Shown: positions 1-12,375, numbered from the stretch's first letter. The stretch is 64,000 nt of DNA from Turnera subulata (GCA_028386065.3 JAKUCV010000371.1:4203-68202), one strand, 5' to 3'. A program made the numbers and translations. The notes: generated by a model not told the origin, from the sequence alone.

Positions 1-209
1 TTTTCCGAAGATTCCCGGACCCGGAAAAATCCCAACTTTGGTCCGTAAAATCCGCAGAAAATTCCCGAACGTGGGGCCATGCTCGATTTCGGAATCCAAC
101 ACTCAATTTACCATAATTTAATTACCCAAGATTAAAAATCAATGGTAAATTACTGTACATTAACTTAAACAGTCCCGGTAAAAATGAAATTTTTACCTGG
201 GCTGTTACA
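1..209 (-). mobile_element. Right end of a truncated 3-kb-family LTR
   Basis: The sequence matches the last 200 bases of the complete LTRs at 1443-4339, 8712-11778 and 21626-24703. It ends in the same GGGCTGTTACA terminus (TGTAACAGCCC when read on the - strand). The rest of the LTR lies outside the window, so I cannot say whether it is a solo LTR or part of a whole element. Confidence 0.85.
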
Positions 210-695
210 AAGTATGTCCCATAGCACCATGTCTTTGATTTATGAGAATTTTATATTATTTTGTGCATCTTTTTCATAATAATAATCTTTTAAGTAATCT
301 TAATCCCTTCAAATTTTGAGCACGATAGTGCCATGTTTTTTTATTTATGAGAATTTTATATTATTATGCACATCTGTTTCATAATAATCTTTTAACTTTC
401 CGTTCAACTAATTTTAATGCCTTCAAATTATTTGGTATGTTTCCTATTCTACTAAATTCTTTTTCTTTACTATTCGATTTGTATGGTTTCTTATAATTCC
501 CGGTTTCAATCTTTTGTTACTTGGATTATATCATAATTCTATTCCAAGAAGGAATAGGATTATTGATTGACTTCATGAGTGTATGTATGAGTATATGTAT
601 ATATATATATTCGTCCAGTGTCTATATAAATTCGTCCATATACCTACTGATCCAAAAATTAGTATTGTTTCGCTTTTTTTTTAGTCACTCTCTTT
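210..695. repeat. AT-rich leader with a tandem duplication of about 90-105 bp
   Basis: Two imperfect copies of one segment follow each other at about 227-316 and 331-433. Both run from CCATG(T)n through GAGAATTTTATATTATT to CCTTCAAATT. A short (TA)n run lies at 598-610. The stretch sits just before the first Helitron coding remnant and is probably its upstream region. I see no gene here. Confidence 0.55.
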
Positions 696-795
696 CATGC
701 TAGCCGATAACAAAGTAGAAGCATTATTTCTATTCCAACTATTTTTGTTTAATTTATTTCAGAAAATAATTACTACAATACATTTTTCATCTATC

Positions 796-1442
796 ATGCC
801 TCCAAAAGTGCAAAAAAACACTTGCTATAGTCGACTAACGGAGGAAGAAAGACAATTAGTTATTGCACGAGCTGCAAAGAATAAAAGAAAAAGAAAGAAT
901 CATTCAAATGATGGAATAATTTCGGACAATAATATAAACTCCAAGCGTAAAATGAAAGGTTTCATATTACTTAAGGCATTATCAACCCCATAACGATATG
1001 AAGGTTAGTATTTTATATTTTATAATTTTTTAAATTATATTAAATTAGAGTCATATGAGAAATTTAGTTTTAGTTTAATTTTTTGAATTTTTAGTTCTTT
1101 ATTGTTATGTATAATTTTAGAAAAAATTGTTTCAGGAACGACTGAATATCACCCTTCAAGTTCTGAATTGCACAAATTTGCAAATGTTTTGCCATGTCTA
1201 CATTATAGGGCCAAAAAATTCCAGTATGAAACACCTTCATTTTGTTGCAGTAATGGACAAATCAAATTAGCTTCACCAATCTACCATGATGATCTATATA
1301 GATCAATGCACAATTCTTAAAAAGGTTAAAAGATTTTCCTTTAAAATATGTATCAGTACAAGCTTATCTCTCGATCAACGTGTATATAATACACCTACAA
1401 CGGATCAAGTTGCTACCATATAGTGGAAGGCAATACAGGTAA
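796..1442 (+). pseudogene. Helitron Rep-Hel protein, N-terminal remnant
   Basis: The first open stretch (about 796-990) starts MPPKVQKNTCYSRL and is rich in Lys and Arg. A later stretch (about 1190-1290) reads LPCLHYRAKKFQYE followed by CCSNGQIKL, a zinc-binding cysteine region typical of plant Helitron proteins upstream of Rep. AT-rich sequence with GT and AG borders between them suggests an intron. The frame breaks before the solo LTR, and the coding sequence resumes after it at 4340. Confidence 0.75.
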
Positions 1443-4339
1443 TGAAACGCCCCGACCCGTATTTACCGTACACAGTAAACACGTGCCGGAACTGTGACGA
1501 CCCAACCAAAACCAGCCCAGCATACAGTGTATACAACAGTAACTCGGGCTCAACAACCCAAAAATAATAACGTCAGTAACAACATAATTGGCTCAATGGC
1601 CCAACAATAACAAAATAATGCACAGCGGAAGACTTAATAACTCACAAGACACTGTATGCGACACTGATGCAAACTATGGATCTGAGCCCTGTCCAAGGGA
1701 TAACGCTGCAGCCTGTCTGGAATGCACCAAACCTGTACCACAAATAACTCGTCCTACGGGATGAAAGCCCGCAGGTGAGGGGTGAGTCCAAAGTGCTCAC
1801 CGACGAAGGAAAGACAATCAATATGCACACTATAAGTACTCAAGTCAAAAACAGGCACAACAGCCAAACCAGAAGACTCGACCCAAAACTGGTCCAAGAC
1901 CAAAAAGACTAAAACAAAAATCCAATTTCCAATTTTATCTTTCCGGGCCCTGTCACGGATAAGCTAGAGGTCAGACCTGGTTATCAACATATTCCGGGTG
2001 CCAGACCAAATCCAGAGAACCCAGGGATCGACATCCCAAAAATACGAACCCAGGGATAGACATCCCAAAAAAAATCACGGGATAGACATCCCAAGCATTG
2101 ACATGCTTATCACAAGAACCCAGGTCAAGGCCACCACGAAACAATCTTAAACCATCGAGTCGTGCCACTACTTATCACGCGACAATTATATTACCGTCAA
2201 AACCAAATCTCAGGGATCGACATCCCTAACCAAAATACCGGGATAGACATCCCTACCCAAAATCAAGGATCGACATCCTTTTCTCAATTTATTAATTAAT
2301 CCATTATACTTATTCCAAAAGACCCAGAAAAATCAACACAGGGATAAACATCCCAAAAAAATACCAAATCAAAATACTGGGATAAACATCCCGACAACAA
2401 TCAAGACCATGGGATAAACATCCCGAAACAAACCACAACAAACACAATACTCAACAATGCAACAAACATCAAACACAACAACCGAGTAATACAGGCACAT
2501 ATTGAAGGAAATCCATCCTCACCTTGGCCGATTACTCAACTCCGGAAACAATGACCGGTCCGACGCCGGCTCCTCGGGAAACTGCCCGACATCAAAACCT
2601 ATACCACAAAACAATATATACACATAAATGCACATAATCGGTATACTATGATGCCCAAACTGCGAAATAACCCATCTCGGTTCATATTCTTTATTATCAT
2701 CTTTTACCGAAAATATTATACCGTACGTATATCCGATTATAATTTCGGTACCATACTTTAATTAAAACTCTTTTCAAAATATTTTCATAAATTAATTATA
2801 ATTTTCCAAAATTATAATCTCCATAATTTTCCCAAAAAAATAATAACCTATTAATAATTTTCAGAAAATATTTATATAGTATTTATCTTTTTCTATATAT
2901 AATATTATTTTCCAACACAATATATAATTACCTTTAATTTTCAAAGTACATATATACATATATATTAAGGTAAGCACATACTATATGTATTCTTTTTTCC
3001 AGAAATTATAACCATATAAACATATTTTCTGAAAATAAATATAGGTATGCATATTTATTTTCTAAAGATATAATACATCCCCAAACAATTTTATTATCAA
3101 TATAATAATCTATTTCCAGGAATATTACTTAGGTATACCATATATATTTTTTCTAGAAAATATATACTACAAATATATAGGTACTTCTTTTATTTTCTTT
3201 TTTTTTTTAATGAATTAACGGACTGGGCCAAATAGTGCAAGCCCAGGTCCAAAGCTATAAATCCATCAGGTTCAGCCCAAGCCCAGATCCAAGACACCCA
3301 AGCCAGGCCCGTATATAAAACCCAGCTAACCCAAAAGAAAACCCAGGCCCAAGTGAACAGTACCGGCCCGTGCACAGTGCGGACCGGCCCGTGTACAGCA
3401 CAGGTCTTGGGCCAGGCCGAGGACCCGCCGGGTCAACCCGGCCCGACCCGCGACCCGGTTGCAGAAGATGGGTTGCGTCTTCTTCCTTGGGTTTACCTGC
3501 AACCGGCGCGGTGTGACGAGGCAGGGCGGCACTAGCTAGCGGAACGGGGAAGGAGGCGTGAGGGAGAAGACGAGGCGGCGACGTCGTCGGCTGGAACTGC
3601 AGTCATCGGTGGTGGCGGTGAGGAGAAGTGAGGGGCTCGGCGTCGGGCTGGTGTCGACCTCGGGTCGCACGCGAGGAGGGAGGAGCTGGGGAGGTCGGCA
3701 CGACGGAGAGGAAACGACACCGGCGGCGCGAGGAAGCGGATCTGCAGTCGCGGAAGGGGAGGCGACGGCGGCGGCTGGTCGTGGTGGAGGTGGTTGCCGG
3801 CGGCAATCCTCTCACCCTTTTCTCTTTTTTTTTTCTTTTCTATTTTCCCTCCTTTCTTTTTTTTCTTTTTCCGGTTTCTATTATTTTTTTTCTCTCCCTC
3901 TTCTTTTTTTTTTCTTTCCTCTTTTTTTTTCTTTTCCTCTCCCTCTTTTTTTTCTCTCTTTCTTTTCTCTCTTTTTTTTTTTCCTCTTCTCTTCCTCCCC
4001 CCTTCCTCTTCACCGGCTTTAAACCATTTTTTTACTGTTTGACATGTGAGCTTCAATAATGCAATTATCTGGAGCGAGTCCGGTCCGGACCAGAAAATAA
4101 CTGATACCCCCTTAGTTATTTTCCGGTGTGATTTTTCTGAGAATTTCGGGACCCGAAAAATACCAACTTAGGCCCGAAAAATCCACGGAAAAATCACGAG
4201 CGCGGGAAAACTCTCGGTTTCGAAAAACGACTCTCGATTTACCTTGAATTAATTACCCAAGATTAATTCAACAGTAAATCATGGTAAAAAGACTTTTATA
4301 GTCCGGTAAAAATCCAAAATTTTTACCCGGGCTGTTACA
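1443..4339 (-). mobile_element. Solo LTR, 2.9 kb, gypsy chromovirus type
   Basis: It starts TGAAACGCCCCG and ends GGGCTGTTACA. GGTAA lies directly before (1438-1442) and directly after (4340-4344), a perfect 5-bp target duplication. No internal region is attached, so this is a solo LTR left by recombination. The orientation is - because the same LTR family in the complete element at 8712-20925 has its polypurine tract and primer site on that strand. Inside are an array of mini-hairpins (2024-2424), a GC-rich part (3380-3800) and a long C/T tract (3815-4010). Reading frames over the C/T tract are compositional artefacts. Confidence 0.93.
2024..2424. repeat. Array of ten mini-hairpins with NNAC loops
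   Basis: Ten short inverted repeats with a 4-nt loop: GGGAT-CGAC-ATCCC at 2024-2037, GGGAT-AGAC-ATCCC at 2053-2066 and 2079-2092, AAGCAT-TGAC-ATGCTT at 2093-2108, AGGGAT-CGAC-ATCCCT at 2212-2227, GGGAT-AGAC-ATCCC at 2240-2253, AAGGAT-CGAC-ATCCTT at 2265-2280, and GGGAT-AAAC-ATCCC at 2341-2354, 2379-2392 and 2411-2424. Both arms change together in three of them. Equivalent arrays lie in the other LTR copies (about 9350-9745, 15205-15600, 22260-22660). Confidence 0.85.
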
Positions 4340-5990
4340 GGTAACATATCATTTGAGAGAGATATTATTATTCATACTCATTCTAGACAAAGACAGAGGG
4401 TGATGCACTTTTACAGTTGTTATGATGCATTTCAATACCCTTCACTTTTTCCAAAAAGTGAAGTTGGTTGGCATCAAAATATTTGTAAACAAAATCGTCT
4501 GAATGGTGGATCTAGAAATATTACAATCGATAACAACTACGATACACATGTGTTTTCGTCTTCTGATGACATATTTGAAAGAGAAGATCAAGGTACATGC
4601 TATTATTATCATTGCTAATAATTTTTTTCAATATTCTATATATAATATTTGGTTTGTTAAAAAAATTTCTTCTTATGCAGGAGTGCATAGACCTACAGCA
4701 TCCAAATTTTTTGTAGAAAATATTATTGCTACATGCTTCAAATAAGAGATTATGAACGGATTTTAATTCTTTTGGCGGCAAGATTGCTCCAACAATTGTG
4801 GTTGATATGTATATAAAACTCGAATCAGCAAGACTCGACTATTTTTTACTACAACAATAAAAAATAAGATTAGACTTATATCAAGGTATTGTTGATAGTG
4901 TCATAGCTGGAGAAACTAGAGCAAATGAAGTTGAAAAAAGGCTCATACTACCAGGTTCTTTTATCGGATGTCCAAGAGATATGCGACGTCGATATTTAGA
5001 TGCAATGATGTTGGTTCAATGATTTGGAAAACTAGATTTGTTTATAACAATAACATGTAATTTTGAGTGGCAAGAGATTAAGGATGAGCTGAAATATGAA
5101 TAAACAGCATAAAATAACCGGAATTAGCAGATAGAGTGTTCTGGGCCAAATTTCAGGATATCAAAATCAAATAATTAAAAAGCATATATTTGGAGAAGTA
5201 AGGCACATGCTTTCGTCGCGGAGTTTTAAAAAAGAGGAATGCTACATGTTCATTTGTTGCTTATACAAAGCTACAAAACTACATCTCCAGAATAGTTTGA
5301 CCAATTCCTTTGTGCAGAGATTCCAGACGAAAAAGAAAATCCTTTACTCTATCAGTTCGTATCAAAGCACATGATGCATGGGCCTTTTAGTGAGCTAAAC
5401 AAAAATTATGGTTGCATGGTGCAAGACAATATTGATTAAAAAAACTCGGCAATGTATTATCCTAGAAAATTTACTTCGTCAACAACTAATGGAAAAGATG
5501 GTTATCCAACATATAGACGAAGGAATAATAATCGAATCGTGACAAACAAAAGGGAAAGTGCTAGATTACCGATGGGTTGTACCTTACAATCCATATCTTT
5601 TGACAAGATATAATTGTTATATTAATGTCGAGATATGCTCAAGTATATGTTCTATTAAGTATCTTTACCAGTACATATATAAAGGACACGATAAAGTGAG
5701 AGTGCATATTACAGAAGACAATGGGAGTACAACGATAGATGAGATTCAAAAATTCCTGCAAGATTTGTATATTCACAAGAGGCAGCATGGAGAATTTTAC
5801 ACTTAAATTTATATGAAATCAGTCCTCCAGTCATTAATCTGCAGTTGCATTTACTAGGGAAACAAGGCGTTTATTATTGGGAAAATGCAAATTTATCAAA
5901 TGTTATTAGTTGGGATCATATAACAAGAACGATGCTCATGGAATTTAACGTGGCATGCTCTAAAGAAGAAAATGCCCGTAAATTTCTCTG
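4340..5990 (+). pseudogene. Helitron Rep domain remnant
   Basis: Across several frames the translation follows the plant Helitron Rep region. It begins with FERDIIIHTQSRQ and continues through LILPGSFIGCPRDMRRRYLDAM, LDLFITITCNFEWQEI, YGCMVQD, DYRWVVPYNPYLL and IKYLYQYIYKGHDK (5558-5806). A probable intron, GT to TTATGCAG, lies at 4593-4680. At least five stops or frameshifts interrupt the frame, for example after AMMLVQ near 5021. The family functions in rolling-circle nicking and strand transfer, but this copy cannot. Confidence 0.85.
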
Positions 5991-6267
5991 CAAGTATTAA
6001 ATTATTTCTTACCATAAGTTTATCGAACTATTTTTAATTTTGTTTTCCTATAATTTATAAGAAAAAAATAACTTGCCCTACATGTAGTAAATTAAATTCC
6101 ATCATATGCTTTTATTGTTTTTTGGGCATTTTTCTTATATTAAGAAAGAAATAATATTTATCTTATTTTAAAAAAATTAACATAGTAACATTAAATGAAA
6201 TATAATATATAGTAACAAAAAGTATTAAGTTTTAAATAATTTTTACTAAAAATTGTCAAACTTTGCA

Positions 6268-7620
6268 GGGAATTTCCAGAACATTATGTATGGAAAGCAA
6301 AACAGAAAACGTGGACTTTGGGGCAGAGTAAATTTGTAATTGGCCTTGTAAATTTGGCAAACAAAAGAAGGTGAAATGTACTATCTTCGACTACTTTTGA
6401 ATTATGAGAGAGGACCAAAATCATTTCAAGATCTTTTATCTGTCGATGGAGTGCGATACTCAACATTCAAAGAAGCAGCACAAAAATGGGCCTTTTGGAA
6501 TCTGATGAAAGCATATTAGAGTGTATGAAGGAAGCTGTCATATTTCAAATGCCACAAGAGTTACACAGACTTTTTTTGTGATCATTTTAGTGCATTGTCA
6601 TCCAGAAAATGCGAAGGTACTGTGGGATAGTTATTTTGAACCAACGTCTGAATATTTCAGAAGAAACCAAGAACACTCCACTGAGGCTCAAGTTTCATTG
6701 ACACTAAAAAGTGTTGATTATTTTTAAGAAAGTATGGAAAAAAAACATATATGAATATAAGCTATTCGAATTAGATAGTTATTCTCTTGAAGATCAAAGA
6801 ACTCTCCCAAAAAAATTAACTGAGGAAATGTCAATTGAGATTCGTTTAGAATATTTGGAAGCACATACCAAGTTAAACCCTGAATAAGAGATTGCTTTCA
6901 ATACGATTATGGAAAAAATACACACCGGAAACAGTGGGATATATTTTGTTGAGGGCCCGGGAAGGACAAGAAAAATATTTTTATATCGTGCATTGCTTGC
7001 AAATGTCATAACTAGAGGGATGATAGCAATTGCAACAGCAACATGTGGTGATGCAGCAGAAATTATGCCTGGTGGACGAACTGCTCGCTCACGTTTTGGT
7101 ATACCAATCATCATTGATGAAACAACATTGTGTAAGATATCAAAGCAAGATTCAGCTACACAATTGATGAGAAAGGCAAGACTTATTGTGTGGGATAAAG
7201 CACCACTGGCAAAACAGTTTGCTATAGAGACAATAGATCGGACACTTCGTGACATAATGAATAGTGAAGAACCTTTTGGAGGAAAGATAAATAATGAATG
7301 ATAAGTAAAAAAAGATTTATTATGGAATAGTTATTGACAAATCTAAGTTTCTATTTTGTAGGCAAAGCAACAAAAAGAAAAATTTATCGATTGTTAAGAC
7401 AAAGAATGCATTTTCTTAGTAAGGATGAACAAAGCAAACGACTCGAATAGGGAAAACGGACGATTTGTTGCAAAGGAAGAGCAAAAGGCAAATGCTGAAG
7501 AACAAAATGAAAAAGAAAAGATTTGCATCAGTATTAAAGACGGAGATAGTCAAATGCAACCAATTCTTAAGAAAGTTAAAATAGGAAAAAAAATTAAAAG
7601 TGTTCTGTTACATATATTTT
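6268..7620 (+). pseudogene. Helitron Pif1-like helicase remnant
   Basis: An AT-rich intron-like gap (about 5995-6267) ends in TTTGCAG and is followed by EFPEHYVWK and the region before the helicase. The best part is 6909-7301, where FVEGPGRTRKIFLYRALL corresponds to the Walker A region of Pif1-type helicases. The usual GxxGxGKT is altered to GPGRTRK, so the lysine and glycine context is damaged. TARSRFGIPI and SKQDSATQLMRKARLIVWDKAPL follow. The reading is broken after 7301. 7425-7622 is a Lys/Glu-rich open stretch of unclear meaning. Confidence 0.85.
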
Positions 7621-7878
7621 AGTCTCCAAACTTTATATTAGCTCAATATTAACAAATGTCAAGATTTTTCATATAAATTGTGTTCATGCTTAATATATTG
7701 CAATTTAATTACAATACAAAAAAATTAGAAAAGGTAATTATTTAATTGATGCTAAATATGAAGTAATTATTATATTAATAATTTGTAGTTATAAATTATA
7801 AAGGGAATATTTCACCTATTTAAAAAAGTACTTAAAAAACTTATAATTATTAAAAATATATTTTTAAAAGACAAAATT

Positions 7879-7901
7879 GCACCGCGTGCAGAAAAACTAG
7901 T
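7879..7901 (+). other. Helitron 3' terminus
   Basis: GCACCGCGTGC forms a short hairpin (stem GCAC/GTGC). Seven bases after it come CTAG and then T, matching the Helitron rule of a subterminal hairpin and a CTRR end inserted before T. This sets the right border of the element at 7900. Confidence 0.75.
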
Positions 7902-8711
7902 AATGCTAAAAGTCTAAGACAAAACTTATTGGGTCAAAAACAAAAACTAGGTCGGGCTTGGTAAGTAAGAAGAAGGCCCAAACGATTTAAAAAACAAATA
8001 AGCATTACTTAGTCAGGCCTTATGCTAGACCCAATGAGTCAATGACTCATCAAAAAATCAGTTGGCCCAATAACATGTACAAAAATCAGACATCAACAAA
8101 ATGCTCCATTCATAAACTGATGCAATATATTATCTATATTTGCATAATTAAAATTCATATTTTATAATGTTAATAGTTAATTTGGTACATAATGATATTA
8201 TATATTAATATACTACGCGCATAAAAACTACCTTCTACAATCTAAAAGTATTTTTACTTCCAAAAGTATTAAAATTTATAATGCGTATATGTAAAAAAAA
8301 TTAATAAAATATCAATATTAAAGAAAAATTTTGTCTTATAAAAAAATTAAAAAATTAATTAATATAAAATCTATATAAAAATATAATTTTTGATAATAAA
8401 TACATAACAAGACTTGAAAATAATAAATTAAAATATACTCAAAAATGTAAACTAGGAAAAAATTGATTACCAAAAAAGTATAAATAAAATCAAAGAAGTC
8501 AATATAATAGACTTATAAAGTTGTTATAAAAATTACTATACTACATTAACTATTAAAATATAATAAATTAAAATATGCTCAAATATATAAACTAGGAAAA
8601 AATCGATTACCAAAAGATTGTAAATAATGAAAGAAGTCAGTAGAATATTTACCTTCATAAAATAAACTTATAAAGTTGTTATAAAAATTAATATACTACA
8701 TTAACTACTAA
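7901..8711. repeat. AT-rich spacer with a tandem duplication of about 150 bp
   Basis: No gene is visible. Two neighbouring copies of one AT-rich unit occupy about 8417-8555 and 8556-8706. Each runs through TATACTCAAA/TATGCTCAAA, AAACTAGGAAAAAAT, GATTACCAAAA and TATAAAGTTGTTATAAAAATTA and ends in ACTACATTAACTA. The 5-bp target site ACTAA of the next element is 8707-8711. Confidence 0.6.
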
Positions 8712-11700
8712 TGAAACTCCCCAACCCGTATTTACCAGTCTCAGTAAACACGTGCCGAAACAGTAATACCCCGACTCAACAATGCACCGCATACAGAGCA
8801 TACTGCAGAAAACCGGCTTAACAGCAAATAACAAAAGTACGTTTGGCCCAATAACCCAACATCATAAACAAGTCACCCGAACCCCGGGAACATCAACAAT
8901 AACACAACCGGCCCAATGGCCCAACAATAGCAATAAACAGCACAGCGGAAGACTTAATAACTCACAAAGACACTGTATGCGACTCATGATGCAACTTATG
9001 GATCCGAGTCCTGTCCGAGGGATAACGCCGCAGCCTGTCTGGAATGCATCATACCTGAACCACAAATAACTCAACCTACGGGATGAAAGCCCGCAGGTGA
9101 GGGGTGAGTCCGAAGTGCCCACTAACCATGGATAGACAATCAATATGCAACACTAAAAATTACTCAAGGTCGAAAACAGGCATAACAGCCAAAATACACC
9201 AATCCAAAAGACTCGAACCAAAACTGGTCCAAGACCAAAAATACTTAAACAAAAATCCAATTTCCAATTTTATCTTTCCGGGCCCCGTCACGGATAAGCT
9301 AGGGTCGCACCAGGTTATCAACCTGTTCCTGGTGCCAGATCAAAAAGAACACGGGATCAACATCCCAATAACAAACTCAGGGATCAGCATCCCAATCAAA
9401 CCGGCATCAATATGCCCATCATAAGTAACCCAGATCATGGTCACCACAAAACAGTCTCTAACCATCCGGTCGTACCTCTACTTACCACGTGACAATTATA
9501 TCATCATCATCCAAAACCAAATCTCGGGGATCAACATCCCTGACCAAAACACCGGGATAGACATCCCAATCCAAAACAAAAGATCGACATCGTTATCACA
9601 TTTTATTATTTGATCCATTATACTTTATACCAAAAAGACACAGGGATAAACATCCAAAAACTCAATTCACGGGGATAAACATCCCAAAATCAAATCATGG
9701 GCATAAACATCCCAAAATCAATCAAGGTACTGGGATAAACATCCCGAATCAAACCACAGCAAATGCAACAATCAATAGTGCAACAATCATCAAACACAAC
9801 AACCGAGTAATATAGGCACATATCAAAAGGAAATCCTTCCTCATCTTAGCCGATTACTCAACTCTAAAGACAATGACCGGTCCAAAGCCGGCTCCTCGGG
9901 GAACTGCCCGATATCAAAACCTATACCACAAAACAACATGCTCACATAAAGGCACATAATTGGTATGCTATGATGCCATAAATTATAAATTAAACTCATC
10001 GGTTAAACATCTCGATTATATATATATTATCATGAAATTTTCCTTTTATGATAATTATACCTTTTTCCGAATATATTTCGTATGTATAGAAGGTTACAAA
10101 AATATATTTTCAAAGCTATTAAATCAAAATATTTCATAAAATAACATACTTTTTCCAAATTAATAAACAACATAATTTTACTAGAAATTATATCATATAT
10201 ATGTATTTTTCCCAAAATTATTTCCATAAAATATATTACTTGCCAAAATATAATTACCAAATATTATTATTTTTAGAAAACCATATTTCCAGAAAAATTA
10301 ATCAATACAAAATTATTTTCTGAAAATCAATACGAATTAATAAATATACCTATATATTTTTCAAAGGTAAAATACTTTTCCAAGCAATTATATATCAAAG
10401 TAATTATATATTTTCAAAAATATTAATTTTTTATACCATAAATACATATTTTCCAAAAGGTAATCAGTTACCATAATTTTCCAGGGAAATAATAATTATT
10501 TTCATCGTATATATATTTTTCCAAACAATATTAGTTTTTCCAAAATATAACTTAATTACTTATCAAAGTATATATATTTATATTTTCCTCAAAATACCAG
10601 AATTAAACTGACCATAATTTTCTCAAGGTGAAAATATATATTATTTATTTCTTTTCAAAATTAAATACCAGAATAATTACAAATACTTGTTTATATTCTT
10701 TTCTTTTTTTTTTTAATTCTGGACAGGGCCATGAAAAGTGAGCCCATGCCCAGCCCAGGTCCAACCCGTCCAAGCCAACCCAAATAGCAGCCCACTTAAA
10801 AAAAAAAACCAGGTTCGCGACCCGCCCGAAGGAAACGGGTCGACGTAACCCCGTGGCTCACCTCGCGGGTTGCAGCAACGGCAGGGGCGGCGAGAGCGTG
10901 AGGAAGGAAAGCGAGCGAGGCAGGGCGTGCGGCGGATGAAGGCGACGCGAAGGAGGCCGGAAGCTGGGCGCGGCGGCTGAGCAGGAGCGTGGGAGAAGCT
11001 GGATCCGCGGGTTCTTCGCCGGGTCAACGGCTCGTGCAGGAGCGTCCGGTGGCGGAAGAACACGGGGGCGACGGGGACAAGTCGGCGACGGCGAGAGGAA
11101 GGCCATGGTGGCGGCGGTGCAGCGAACGGCGGGGTGGACTCGCTCGACGTGCACAGTAACCCGAGGAAGAAATGGTGATGGCACTATTCATCTCTTCCGG
11201 GTTTCCTTTTTTTTCTATTTTTCCTTTATTTTTTTCATTTTCCGTTTTGTAATTTTTTGTCTTTTCTTTTTTTTTCTACTTTTTTTCCTCTATATTTTTT
11301 TTCCTATTCTCTCTTTTTTTTTTCTTTTCTTCTCTCTTGTTTTTTTCCTTTCCTTTTTCTCTCTTTTTTTTCCTCTCTTTTTTTTTTTCTTTCTTTCTTC
11401 TTCTCTTCTCCTGCTTCCTTCCTCTGGTTTCGTTTTATATAGGTGCACAGGAGAAAGGCTGTGCCGCCTGCATAATTGAGCTCAATTGTGCAGGTTGGCT
11501 GCATATGGGGCGAGTCCAGACCGGACCAGAAAATAACTGCTTACCCCCTTAGTTACTTTCTGGTGTGATTTTTCTGAGGATTTTGGGACCCGAAAAAATA
11601 CCAACTTTGGTCCGTAAAATCCACGAAAAAATCTCAAGCGCGGGAAAAACCTCGGTTTCGAAAAACGATACCTGATTTACCTTGAATTAATTACCCAAGA

Positions 11701-11778
11701 TTAAATTCAAAGGTAAATCACTGTATAATGACTTTTACAGTCCCGGTAAAAATCCTAATTTTTACCCGGGCTGTTACA
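8712..11778 (-). mobile_element. 3' LTR of the non-autonomous element
   Basis: TGAAACTCCCC to GGGCTGTTACA. It holds the hairpin array (about 9350-9745), an AT-rich block (9960-10700), a GC-rich block (10800-11180) and a T/C tract (11195-11430). It is closely similar to the LTR at 14217-20925 and to the solo LTR at 21626-24703. Confidence 0.92.
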
Positions 11779-11798
11779 TTCTACCCACCTTAAAAAGA
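11779..11798 (-). other. Polypurine tract of the LTR element
   Basis: Read on the - strand, TTTTTAAGGTGGGTAGAA runs straight into the LTR start TGTAACAGCCC. A purine-rich tract directly upstream of the 3' LTR primes plus-strand DNA synthesis. It fixes the element's orientation. Confidence 0.8.
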
Positions 11799-11933
11799 AT
11801 TTCGTCCCCGAAATTCCTTGTCTTATACGTGGGTTCTACCACGATAAGCTTCTGGTACACTCTACCAGGTGTCCAAACTCAACATGAGTTACCGCTTATA
11901 CCCTTAAGCGACTTCTCATCCTCTATAAAAATC

Positions 11934-11940
11934 GAACCTC
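11934..11940 (+). promoter_or_regulatory. TATA box ahead of antisense ORF-A
   Basis: CTCTATAAAAATC stands 26 bp before the ATG at 11966, on the strand opposite to the retroelement. Context and spacing suit a plant pol II core promoter. The distance to the ATG leaves a very short leader. Confidence 0.45.
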
Positions 11941-11965
11941 ATGACTGGCAAACTCACACACAGCC

Positions 11966-12344
11966 ATGGACTCTCCACTGAGAACAAGAACCACCTTTGA
12001 CTCCATAGGATAACAGCTACATCGGTGGTACTGCTTTCCCGACAAGCTCCGATGAAGAACCTCCCAAAAAGCGGTTCAAGGCAAACACCATCAGTCTGAA
12101 GGAAGATATGGTGGTCTCCCTAAGACAGCGAAAGAAGCGTGCCAACAAGAAAGCTGAGGATAGGAAGGGCAAGGCAACTGCTGAAAGCAACACTCCACTG
12201 CAAACACTGACGCAGCTGAACGTCTCACTGAAGAAGGTCAGCTCTGCGGTGATGCAGATAGAACTGGCGTGTGCGGAACTCTTTCCTCACGTGAAAAACA
12301 TCCAAAAGCTTGTAAAAAACCTAGAGAAGCAAGTAGCTCCATAG
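11966..12344 (+). pseudogene. Antisense ORF-A: small basic, coiled-coil-like protein, one frameshift
   Basis: The open part is 12108-12344 (78 codons). The same frame can be read back to a stop near 12006, and the upstream frame starts at ATG 11966 with MDSPLRTRTTFDS, so one indel near 12005 splits a gene of about 125 codons. Visible features are EEPPKKRFK and RQRKKRANKKAEDRKGKA (nuclear-localisation-like basic clusters), then a heptad-like Leu/Val/Ile region (LTQLNVSLKKVSSAVMQIEL, KNIQKLVKNLEKQVAP). I do not recognise the family. It lies antisense to the LTR element that carries it. AATAAA follows at 12381-12386. A shared transcript with ORF-B is possible but unproven. Confidence 0.5.
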
Positions 12345-12375
12345 AGTACTTCTTCTCCGTTGTAAAACCGTTATG

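Larger units (their letters stand above)
697..7900 (+). mobile_element. Degenerate autonomous Helitron, interrupted by a solo LTR
   Basis: Coding remnants in order are an N-terminal basic region and CCSNG cysteine motif (796-1320), the Rep (rolling-circle HUH replication initiator) region (4340-5990) and a Pif1-type helicase (6260-7300). The element ends at 7900 in CTAG followed by T, preceded by the small hairpin GCAC-CGC-GTGC. That is the Helitron 3' signature. All frames contain several stops and frameshifts, so the copy is dead. The 5' TC end was not identified and could lie at or left of the window start. The solo LTR at 1443-4339 interrupts it with a GGTAA duplication. Confidence 0.85.

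Noticed and set aside
2024..2424. CRISPR-like repeat array
   Set aside because: Repeats are 14-16 bp palindromes at irregular spacing in a plant LTR, and spacers are not uniform.
3794..4059. Phe/Ser-rich + strand and Lys/Glu-rich - strand open frames in the LTR C/T tract (also 11105-11552, 20309-20700, 23905-24480)
   Set aside because: They follow the pyrimidine tract of the LTR, change length between copies and have no conserved residue pattern.
1443..4339. A large DNA transposon with TGAAACGCCCC/GGGCTGTTACA inverted ends
   Set aside because: The 5-bp target duplications, and the polypurine tract and primer site next to the same sequence in the element 8712-20925, show these are LTRs.
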